Assembly: GCA_009801085.1 (NCBI GenBank)
Contig: VNWV01000001.1
Location: 7,998,001 to 8,062,000 of the forward strand
Direction of reading: 5' to 3'
Origin: Lasiodiplodia sp. COLG20
Lineage: Eukaryota > Ascomycota > Dothideomycetes > Botryosphaeriales > Botryosphaeriaceae
DNA: 64,000 nucleotides
A program made the position numbers and the translations under genes. Below the pieces are notes generated by a model that was given only the letters and a program-made list of their open reading frames with translations, made no database searches and was not told the origin of the DNA. The stretch's first letter is position 1. Every line of letters starts with the position of its first letter. Below are positions 42,607 to 52,358 of the stretch, piece by piece.

Positions 42607-45032
42607 CTACGTATTAAACAGATAGGCCGCAACAACACCGCCCCAGCCACCGCTGCTATCCGTAGTGGTCGCCACGGCAGCGCCGCCATCGCTGACGATG
42701 ATACGCTCGATGGCCTTGGCGTTCGTGCCGTACAGGTAAACGCGCTGCGCGTTGCTGATCTCGATGGCCGTCTGCTGGCAGTAGGGATCGTGCTCGGTGC
42801 ACTCCTTGCTGGTGCCGCCGTTGAAGAAGACCCACAGGGCGCCGCCGTACAGGAACAGGTCGCTGGTGCCCTCGTTGGCGCGTTCCAGCCATGCCATGCC
42901 GCAGTAGGCGTCGCCGTCGCAGCCCGCGAAGGACGGGTCGCTCGGGATGAGGTTGTCGGCCCAGGGGGAGGGGGCGGCGTCGTAGCCGTTGGGTCCTTGC
43001 CAGTAAGGGGTTTCGCTCTGCTGCATGGCGGTGTAGACGTTCTGAGCGTTCCAGAAGTTGTACTGGTAGAGCGTGTTGTGCTCCATGCCGGTGCCGACGA
43101 GCCAGGTGCCCTTTGTCGCCTCGATGAGGGCGCCGCGGCCAACGGCGATGACCTGCTCGGCGTTGCCGCCGCCGTCGAGGTCGTGGTCGGCCGTCCAGCC
43201 CCACATGTTCTCGATGTACGCCGACGACGTGTTGGTGAGGTGCATCAGGCCCCACGCGGCCTTGCACTGCGCGGGCGACGAGCCGCAGTTAGTCTGCACC
43301 TTGGAGCCCTTGGCGCCGCCGACGCGGAAGTGCGTGTTCCACAGGCCCACGTCGCCGGGCGTGTTGCCGGCCATGTTGATCTCGAGCATCTTGCAGCCCT
43401 GCAGCACGTCGGCCACGGTGAAGAGCATGTCGCTGATTTGCGCCACGCCCACGTCGCCACTATTGCCGACCTTGACCATGGTGCGCGGCTCGTCTGGGTT
43501 CCAGAAGTTGCTGCCGTTCGCCGAGATGGCGGTGCCGAAGGCGTCGCCGAAGATGCGCGTGCCCACAGGAAGAGTGATGGTATCGGTGACGATGTAGGTG
43601 CCGGCCGGCCAGTAGATGATGGAGCAGCCCGCGTACTGGGCGAGGATGGCATTGATGTTTTCCGTGTCGTCCGTCACTCCGTCTCCGTACACGGGAAGAC
43701 CCTCGACGGCCTTGATGTTGATGAACTTGTCGGCCGAGTACTCCTTGTACGTTGGAGGGGCGATGGCCACGTATTTGGTACCGTCAAGAAGCGCCGAGGT
43801 ACGGGGAGTCTTGCCAGTCTGACCATCAGGAATCCAGGCGTGGACACCGCTGCCGGGTGTGGGATAAGCATTTCCACGGTACCAAGTGTCATCTACACTA
43901 CCAGAAAGAAGGACTGAGCTGTTAAGATGAACTGTAGTGCCGTCATGCTGGATGTTTTCAAGCACGATGCCGTTGGGCTGATAAGTGTTATTAGAGTTGA
44001 TGAACGTGCCAGTATTGCTGGTCGATGTGTCGATGACCACGAGAGAACCGCCGATGTCATGGGCCTCGATACCAATATCGCAGGATTCGAACGTGCTGCT
44101 TGTGACGACGACATCATGGCCACCGAGTTGGGCACCAATACCGCAGCCATTGAACTTGATGCTCTTGAACACCCATTGCTGGCCACCCGCGTAAATACCA
44201 ATGTATCCGCCGTTGAAAGTCAAGTCGTTGATGATGATGTTGCTGTTATAGCCGTCTCCTCCTTCCCATTCGCCGATCCTCATGCCGATATGGCCAGTCG
44301 AGCCGTGGGGCATGTTGAAAACGACGTTGGTAATTTGGGTGGCCTGACTGACCGTCCAGTCCAGTAAAGAGATAGAGGTGCTGGGAGAGACAGCAGTAGA
44401 ATCGATGACGACATTCTTGAGGCCGATGTAAAAATTGATCGTGCCGCCATAGCGAGGATCCTTGCCGTAGATGACGTGGTTGTCGCTGAAGTTGGAAGCG
44501 ACCTTGAGCACAGGAGGGTTGACAGCGTCACCAACGAAAACAGTCCCGATGAACAGTTGAAGGGGAGTCGTCAGAAGATAGGTACCAGCGGGAAGGTACA
44601 CAACGGCAGGCTGGCCTGTGGTACCGTAACCGTTATCCTGCTCGGAACGGAGAGCGCCATTGGCCGGACCGGCTAACTGAATTAGCATACGGCTCATTGA
44701 TACGATCAGAGGCATAACTTACCGTTGATGGCGTTCTGAATCGCAGTCGAAGCATCGGTTTTTCCTGAATTATCCGCGCCAAAGTCCTGGACTACGTTCC
44801 GGAACGTGCTGTAGTCGCCCAGGCTGGAGTCAAGGAAAGATGACAAGCCGTTGTGAGCAATGCCCTCCAACCAGTATGTGCTCGGATTATCGGCCGTGAG
44901 AGGAGTGCAAGCTGCTTGAGTAAGGAGATTATTTGAGGAAATGATGGACCTGTCAAAAACGGCGTCATTCATGGGGGCTGCCGCGGAAAGGCCAAAGGCC
45001 AGTGCAGCTGGCAGCAGAGAGAGGGACCGCAT
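42607..45032 (-). CDS. Secreted exo-beta-1,3-glucanase, glycoside hydrolase family 55
   Basis: This enzyme releases glucose from beta-1,3-glucan such as callose, laminarin or fungal wall. Two exons, 45032-44723 and 44672-42607, give 791 residues. A signal peptide (MRSLSLLPAALAFGLSAAAP) is followed by two tandem pectate-lyase-3-like beta-helix domains, the GH55 layout. The first opens FRNVVQDFGADNSGKTDAS and VVYLPAGTYLL. The second opens NIKAVEGLPVYGDGVTDDTE and IIYWPAGTYIVTDTI. GWTADHDLDGG and GTGMEHNTLYQYN fall where the conserved active-site region lies. The length is typical. It may act on plant callose or on fungal glucan, or in remodelling its own wall. It is close in space but not in structure to the rhamnogalacturonase 9 kb away. 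Confidence 0.93.
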
Positions 45033-46248
45033 TCCTGAAAGAGCGAAGAAAAGCAAACAATGAATGAGGGAATGGAGGTTGCGAAGGCCTGCAGGGCTGA
45101 AGGATGCCGAGCGAAGGCCTTATAAGTTGGCTTCGTGCTAGAATCTTCAAGCATGGTCATCCTTCTGATCCAAGTGGGTCGGCAGATCGTCCGAGAGCAG
45201 ACTCGCCGTCATGTGGATCTGTGTGGATGCATGGCGTGCAGAGACAGGGACCAGGACAGGGTTGGATCGGCAAGCAGGGAGCTGATTGGGCAAGGATACG
45301 ATATCATTTGCAGCGCGACTAAGCTAAATCACCTTTGCCATGTTCGGGGACCTTCTAGATGCAGGAAACTGCCCTCAGTTCAGGAGGTGAGTGAAAAAAA
45401 AAAAGTCCAATACCGAAGTTGGCATGCCGGCCAGGAGTCCGAGTGCAACGACCTGGCTAGCGGCCACCCGGGGTTTAGGGCGGTTGCTAGACCCAACCCG
45501 TTAGCTATCCCGGCAACCAAAGAGGCACGATCAGCGGTCGTTTCGGGCGGATAACCGGGGGCTGACTGGCGCGTCGCATGGCATCTTGGGGGCCAGGGCC
45601 GGCCTGGAATCGAAGGCTGGGTCCTGCGAGCACTACCTTGCTTGTCTCTATGCAACGGCGAGCTCGATTAGCTCGGTCGCCCTTTGTGGCGCTCGATGAC
45701 AGCGGTGAGTACGATGCGCGTGCTCCAAGCAGCGGACAAGGCGGGAGGAAGCGACTCAGGATGGACGGTGGGGTGTGTGGATGAAGGGGCATCAGGCGGC
45801 AGGGGTTGTGTTGGTGGCTTGCTTACGTCGAAGGGGAAGGCGCAGGAAAAGGTCCGGGCCGAGCAACAGCCGCATATCGGGTAGGAACGCGAGAGCCTGT
45901 ACCTATCGCCAGCTCTATCCCGGTTATCTCTTGTTACTTAAAATACGTCCGACTTCCGCTGAGTCTATCTCCACTAGGAGCTTATCGTCATCAAGCTTGC
46001 TTTCTCCAACGTGACCCCGCTTGCTCCCCACCATGACAGCCACGTAGTGCCAGCTGAGCGTTGACTGTCATCGTTTACTGAACTGCCCCCGCATCTACTC
46101 TATTTTTCGCCATTTGCCTAAACATAACCTAGCTCGTCAGCAGTTAGCCCCGGCACATGGCATTTCTTCTGCTGACACTGCTCCCCCAAACCACTACCAC
46201 CTCCACCGCCACCCCTCCACCGAAGCAAATTACCCCTGCGAACAAACT
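45033..46248. promoter_or_regulatory. Divergent intergenic region, 1.2 kb
   Basis: This should hold the promoters of the GH55 and cupin genes. Besides the TATA box at 45119 it has an A run of about 12 at 45397. The open frames inside are not convincing. Confidence 0.45.
45119..45126 (-). promoter_or_regulatory. TATA box of the GH55 gene
   Basis: CTTATAAG lies about 87 bp upstream of the start codon at 45032 on the minus strand. Confidence 0.5.
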
Positions 46249-46923
46249 ATGCTGTCCTTCCTGACGAGCCACGTGCCCCGCTCCAACACGGCCTCGCACA
46301 ACCCGGTCGTGCTGAGCAGCCCGGCCGCAGGCGCAGGGCCGGTCACGATGCACTTCTACGCTCCGTCTGCGGCGCGGCGGGTGATGCGGCTGTCGCTGCC
46401 CGCCGGTCCCGGTCTGGCGCTGCCGCCGCCTCACTGGCACCGCTACCAGACCGAGACCTTCGACGTCATCAAAGGCCGGCTGCTCGCCTTCTGCGACGCC
46501 ATACCGTCGGGTAAGTCGGTCGTGCACGCCGGCCAGGGCGTCACCATCCCCAACGGCGCCATCCACCGCTTCGAGAACGCCGCCGATCCGAAAGGCGAGG
46601 ATGGTGACGCGGAAAAGGAGCTGGTCTTCGACCTGTCGATGGATCCGAAGAAGGCCGAGGGCGACGAGATCTTCTTCCGCCACTTCTACGGCTACCTGGA
46701 CGACTGCGGGAGGACGGGGAGAGCGCCCAATTTCTTCCAGCTCATGCTGTTTTTGTGGGAGGCTGATACCATTCTGGTGCTGCCGTTCGTGCCTCGCTTC
46801 GTGAGCATTGGCTTCGTGTGGTTCACAGGCAAGGTCATTGGCAGATGGGTTTTGGGCCTCAATCACCTCTATCCCGAGTACTATCGCAAGGGCGCTGCAC
46901 CTGCCGCCACCGAGCCAGCGTGA
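46249..46923 (+). CDS. Cupin-domain protein with C-terminal hydrophobic segment
   Basis: A single exon encodes 224 residues from the ATG at 46249 (MLSFLTSHVPRSN). The cupin metal site is well formed: motif 1 is PPHWHRYQTETFDVIKGRL, with HxH and Glu, and motif 2 is IPNGAIHRFEN with the fourth ligand His. A beta-barrel fold binding one metal is therefore expected. After the barrel there is a helical tail with FFRHFYGYLDDCGRTGRAP and a hydrophobic run (ILVLPFVPRFVSIGFVWF) that may contact or cross a membrane. The reaction is unknown; cupins include dioxygenases, isomerases and non-enzymes. The frame is open upstream but has no earlier ATG in it. Confidence 0.85.
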   Translation: MLSFLTSHVPRSNTASHNPVVLSSPAAGAGPVTMHFYAPSAARRVMRLSLPAGPGLALPPPHWHRYQTETFDVIKGRLLAFCDAIPSGKSVVHAGQGVTIPNGAIHRFENAADPKGEDGDAEKELVFDLSMDPKKAEGDEIFFRHFYGYLDDCGRTGRAPNFFQLMLFLWEADTILVLPFVPRFVSIGFVWFTGKVIGRWVLGLNHLYPEYYRKGAAPAATEPA

Positions 46924-47895
46924 AGAGACCGATATTTCTCTGTTTTACGAAGTTGACGATTGCGGCAGAACTACGCCAATCATTGAATGAACCTTGACTA
47001 ACTGTACCCTTGTTTATGATTGTCTTTGTTCATGTATTCCAATTGGAGCCCGAGGCCAACGACGAGCCCAACTATGAGCTAGAACCAACAAACATGTCTC
47101 TTGTTGTAGCGCTTCTCATCAATCGCATCATCTTGTGGTTGCTCAACGATCCTTCGTGCTGATGTCACCCTGGAGCATAGCCACAAACCTGCCACCATTG
47201 ACAATCCCAAACCACAGCGATTGCGCCGCTCACATCTCCAACGGAGATACTTTTCAATCGACTGTCCAACGCAACTCCCATGTGTTGACTCGTTCCAAGC
47301 TCCACAAACTGGCACCCAGCCACCCAGCCACCGGGCGTGGGGCATCCGCATGCGTATCTCCACAGCCATGCATCCCAACCAATTGCAATTGCAAGCGGGG
47401 TGCTGAATGGGGACCGAGGAGCTCCACCCCCAGCACCTACGTTGGAAGTTGTGGGCGATCCAAATGTTTTCGTGGATATAGGGGAGCACCGCGCTGAACC
47501 GCCTTTCCTAATGCAGTAAAGGAGTTCCCGGAAAGGAAACTTGTTCCTTTTTCCTGCTGCGCACGGTTCAACCCGATCAATCCGATCGTGTTTCGTCATG
47601 ATTCGCGATCTTACCCGTGCCGTGGTCACGATGCGTGTAGATTGAATATAAATAGAAAGAGAGTTAAGTAGAGCCGGAGTAACGAATCATTGGCGTCGCG
47701 TAGCCAGCGTTCGTGTCGCGTGTTCTCTATATACAACACATAAAACCTACATTGAGTGGAGGGCTATAATGTAATAATAATCGTCCATCCCTCATTACAG
47801 CATAAACAGCGTAAACCCTGTCAACTTTTGTTGTGGCTCATCTCCTCGTTTCTCAAAAGACCGTAAGCGCCTGCGCTCTGCTGCTTCCTCTTCCT
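46924..47895. other. Convergent intergenic region, 970 bp
   Basis: This lies between the 3' ends of the cupin and Zn2Cys6 genes. A B-box-like GGTTCAACCCG occurs at about 47570, but no cloverleaf could be drawn, so no tRNA is called. TATA-like DNA lies near 47645. No gene was seen. Confidence 0.5.
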
Positions 47896-50339
47896 CTACA
47901 GCACCCTCGCAACCTCCGGATTACTGCAAAAGATGCTGAAGCAAATCTCGGCAATCACCTTGCCCGCCTCCAACAGCCTCCTCTCCTTCTCCTCCTTGGT
48001 GCGCACCTCGGGATCCGCGCTGATGCGGTGATACGCCAGCACCATGCGGGGAATGAGAAACGCCTTGCCGGCGAACTGCGTCGTGCGCAGGCGCTCCTCG
48101 GCGATCTTGACGAAGCGCTCGATCAGGGCCACGACGCGTTGCTCGACGCCGGGCAGGGCGCAGACGAGGTTGGGCGTGCGGCTGGAGGGGGCGGATGACG
48201 GTGATGACGGGCGCGGGTGCGGCAGCGGCGTGAGGTAAGGGGACGTGGAGAGCGGGAAGAGGATGCCGTCGGCTTCGTCGCGGATGAGCTCGTGGCAGAG
48301 GTAGAGGGCGGCGTATAGACCTGCGTTTTTGAAGAACATGCCGGATGCGTGCATGGCGGTGATGCAGATTTTGTCGGCGTGGTTGTTGTTATGACTGTTC
48401 GAAGGACTGCCGCTGGGAGAGTTGCCGGTGCTGGCGGCTCGGGGTTGCTCGTATATGACCAAGGCCGACGTAATTTGCTCAAGTATAGAGAGTGCCGAAG
48501 TGAGGGAGACATTTTGGGAGTAGGAAAACTTGGGGTCATCACGAATGGCGAAAGGGATATGAAGCGTGAGGAGGTAGCGGTTGTGAATGAACTTGAGTGT
48601 TTCGGTCTGACAATCGCGTGGTTCCTTCTCAATGCCGTTGAAAGACTTGGAGAGTTGGTTGCTGAGTTCCAGGACTTTGTCGTAGTTGTCTTCGGGGATG
48701 ATTGCATTGACTGAGCATGCAATCTCCATGCGGGTATTGAACGAGCTCAGCATGCGATCTTGAATAGAGATAGCATCGGAAGGATGAGGCTGTCCTGAGC
48801 TCGCCGGACAACAGGTCCGTGTCTCCCTAATGACTTCAGGTAAAGCAGTATCCCAATCGCCGATTCTAAGGGTAGGTTGCATGCCCGCGTTGAGGCAGAA
48901 CTGCAAATCCAACTCGAGTACAGTATAAAACAGTCGTCGACGCAGTTCGTGATCATCAGGTGGGATGCCGTAAAGCTTAGTTGGATCTCGATGGAGACCC
49001 ATGGCCAGAGCGTTCTTGACGAGCGAGCCAGATGAAACCCATTCGGCGGTTTCGCTAAGTGAGTATATCTGGCGGAGGAGAACAACGAGAGAACTAGCTT
49101 GTATGGTGCTTGTCAAGCGTTCATTGGTCTCGGCTGCTGCACTTTGCCAGGTCAAGCCCAGACGCCACCATCTGACAATCCTGGTGCGGGCTATGGGTCT
49201 CTCATCGTTCGGCATAGTACCATTACCTGCGCAGATGACAAGAAGCAGGATTATGACGAAGACGAGCCTTGCCTGAGTAGGCGCTTGCCAGAAGCTCTCA
49301 TACTCAGCCCAGAATTTGGGGCCGTCGAAAAGAGGATACAGCCTTTCGATGCTCTGGAAGTAATTGGAGACACAGAGGTCTGCAACGTGTCTAGGGGGGA
49401 CCTCTGAGTAAAGGCCTCCGGGAGGCAGCTCCTCCTGATCCTGGGCGAGTAGAAGCTGCTGGCTGGTCAAGCGCTTGATGCGAATCATGGATAAGCGTTC
49501 GCTTTTCTGCCAACCAGATTGGTCGGCATGGATGTATGACATGATATTGCCAAACTTTGTGTGTCAGCATGCTAGGCAGTTTTGGGAGAGAGTGATGGAA
49601 ATACCTTCGATATGAGCCATGGCGCACTGCTCCTGCCAAAATAGACGGTTTCTCCATTGGCCAAGTAGAGTGCATGGTCCTCGGCCGGCCTCGGTTCATA
49701 CACCAAGTTCGAAGCTGGGGTTGAGGGCTTGCCGGCATTCTGGTCGGAGACAGAGGGCGGCCGGGGAAAGGTACTGGGGGATGCCGAAGTGGGGGTGGCT
49801 AGTGGAGCCGGTTCGGAGATGGTACGCTGCGGAGCGGCGGGCTGCGATGCGCGGCGAGGAAGGAAGCCGTATATTGTCTCATAATCACCTGACAGTGTCT
49901 CGGGAGTTGCAAAGTCGGTGGGCTCGGAAGGCGAGTTGTATGCGGATGGTCCAGGACGGGCGAGGGGAGGGCGGTTTGCAATTGAAGGGCTGGCAGTACG
50001 CCAGTCTCGCGCAACACTGGCTCTCCTAGGACTGGCAGCGGGCGAGGCCAAGTCTGTGGAGCCTGTGGGAGCATGCAGCGGATAGGTGCACTGCGAGTCC
50101 CAGCCCCGGATGCGGCAGCGCTTGCACGGGCGCTCGTGGTCGCATTTGACCTTGCGGCGGCGGCATTGGACACAGCTCAGCTGCTGTCTCGGCCTCCGCT
50201 GCGGAGTGGCCTCATCGGCGTGATCCATGGTCACCGGAAAGTCGCGGTCTGAGGAATGCGCAGAAGCGACGAGGGGTGGGTAGGTTAAATATCTCGGCCT
50301 CGGAAACCCGCCTCGGCCGTCGGTCTCGGTCTCGGACAT
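47896..50339 (-). CDS. Zn2Cys6 transcription factor with fungal-specific regulatory domain
   Basis: This is a nuclear binuclear-cluster regulator. Two exons, 50339-49605 and 49554-47896, give 797 residues. The cluster SCVQCRRRKVKCDHERPC with KRC and a final Cys has spacing C-x2-C-x6-C-x5-C-x2-C-x8-C near residue 55. A Ser/Pro-rich linker follows to about 200. The middle-homology domain (fungal_trans) starts near 300 with YFQSIERLYPLFDGPKFWAE and includes ALAMGLHRDPTKLYGIPPDD and RRRLFYTVLELDLQ. The ATG at 50339 (MSETETDG) is the first in frame; MDHADEATP at 50228 is an alternative closer to the cluster. No target can be named. The cupin and GH55 genes are the nearest candidates for local regulation, but their orientation gives no support. 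Confidence 0.92.
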
Positions 50340-52358
50340 TGCAAATGCTGCTGCCTTGTCCGCAATGCAGCTTCCTTTCAGCTGGGCGTCTTCGGTCAAA
50401 ATACAGACGCATTCTTTGATGCGAATTTGCCAACCAGAGCACAGTTCAGGGGTGGTATATTCTGCAGACTTTCCATTCTCATCCGGTCGTTTTTGCCGAG
50501 CCGCAAACTACACCCCGATTGCGTGGCCCACATACGTACTCCCTACCATGTCCGAACGGATTCGGCTATCGGCACCGGCATCGGCAACTATACTGTATTC
50601 TTTCAATTCTTGAGCCTATCGGGAAGCAGGGCAGCAACTTAACACCGGAGTCTCATCGGAGTGCCCGTGTAAACAAAAACTTCGCTGTGAAAAACGCTGT
50701 TAAAAGATAGGAGCATTATACTGCCATGTCGTGGCGAATAGTGTTTGATGACGCAGCAGTGACGCGGGAGCGTTTGCGGTTTTCCCCAGAATTCCAAAGA
50801 GCGCGCCCGAGAAAGGACAGCGCTGCTGCAAGCCTACAACGAAAAAATAGGTATTAAAGCACTTTCTGATTGGCTGCCAAAAGCCTATTCGACGATCACC
50901 TACAAGCACGCACCACGTCCGTTCAGGTATGCCCTATGCATTGCCTCTTTCGGTGAAATACAAACACACTCTGACGTCACGTCTCGGCGTAGAACTACGG
51001 TCCCCTCTCGCGGCCGATGGCTAGCGTGGATTTGTTTTTTTTTTTCTCATGTTATGGGTAGGTGAAGCTATCGTCCGGACGAGAATGTCGATTAAAAATT
51101 CTACATACACGTACAGACGATAGCTTCAAATACCCACATATATTAATTTTTCTAAGGTAGAGCTGGGGCATAGTTACGCTATATTCTACACCCCTACTAT
51201 TCTCCGCGCTGGCTATCGGCTGCGAGAGAGGGCTGTACGAGCACAACAGCGAGAAGCCGCTCGATCACGAGCCTCCGCTTAACAGGGTAATTTTACTGCT
51301 TTCCCGATTTGCCTAGCGCTTTCTTTAAACTTCCAGCAACTCTGACACTGTGAATCCAGTTTTTTTTCATCATCGAAGATGGGCATGCTGCCTCATCTGC
51401 AAGGCAACAAAAGTAGACATTGACCATGCAGTCGCTCAGCCCGATTCTTGTTATCGACGCCGCCAAAGTCCACCATGTCACCGTCGACGGCGCCGCCATG
51501 AACTGCAAGTGTCGCGGCACACGTTTGCGCGAAGTACCGATCCAGTTTGGTGGCACTGAGGTTGAAGAAGCGCATTCGCGTGTCACCAAAATCAGTATCG
51601 ACTCCGCCGAGAAGCCCGACCGCGACGACGTCTGGGACCGCGTCCCTGCCCTCCAAGATATGTCTATCAGCTCGGTAATCGGTGTTCCGGCAGCCAACAA
51701 GAAAGTGGAGAAGGTTGCGGTGGATGCGATTGACGTGAAATGATATGCGCTTCCTGCTGGAAGCTCGGCGCCGGTGGTCAAGGTGGAGGTGAGCAGTGAT
51801 AGAGGAAGGGCGTGGCAGGATGCGGAGCTGCTAGGAGATGAGCATCATGCGGAGAACGGAACGAGTTTGGAATTGGCGTGGCGCTTGTGGAGGACGAAGA
51901 TAAAGGTAGAAAAATGGAAGTGAAGAACGCTGTTCAGCTGTGTTATGCCACGAATCGACCGTGTGAATGCCACTGTAGTCTGCGCCGGATAACACACGTC
52001 TGCTTAAATGAAATTTGGGCCGACAGAGACAGTTGGCTACAAGGCACGGTGTATTTCATTTCACTTCGGCTATGGCGTCAGTTTCCGTGCTTGCTATGTG
52101 GTCCTTTCTCATTGCAAGCCAAGCAGCCTCACTTCACACCCGCGCGCGAAATGCTATTAACTTTCACATGAACAATAGGACGGTCTGAAACGCGACAATT
52201 ATACGGACCTTACAATACCCCGACGCCGCTTACAGGTACTCTGCGCCTGCCGCTCTTCCTACAGACCTTCAGCATACCCTAACACCTGCAACTACTGTTA
52301 GCGTGCGCACCCGACAACTCAAACCAAGCCCGCCGACGCTCCTCACGACATTGTCCTC
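50340..52358. other. Divergent intergenic region, 2.0 kb
   Basis: This is the upstream region of the Zn2Cys6 and Q/N-rich genes. It contains a CRE-like TGACGTCA at 50972-50979, a T run at about 51033-51046, and the small coding candidate at 51426. The part from 51000 to 51300 is AT-rich. No mobile element was recognised. Confidence 0.5.
51426..51743 (+). CDS. Candidate small hypothetical protein, 105 residues
   Basis: The frame starts MQSLSPILVIDAAKVHHV and ends in a Lys/Val/Asp-rich tail (KKVEKVAVDAIDVK). Most codons end in C or G, in contrast to the AT-rich flanks and to the frame on the opposite strand, which is why I list it. It has a CKC motif near residue 30 and no signal peptide or membrane segment. 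I recognise no family. It may be a lineage-specific gene, or a remnant of a longer one. Confidence 0.35.
   Translation: MQSLSPILVIDAAKVHHVTVDGAAMNCKCRGTRLREVPIQFGGTEVEEAHSRVTKISIDSAEKPDRDDVWDRVPALQDMSISSVIGVPAANKKVEKVAVDAIDVK

Noticed and set aside
42547..43917. 456-codon plus-strand open frame
   Set aside because: It is antisense to the GH55 gene, which has clear family motifs and a signal peptide.
47520..47600. Possible tRNA gene because of a B-box-like GGTTCAACCCG
   Set aside because: No acceptor stem, anticodon stem or A box could be fitted around it.
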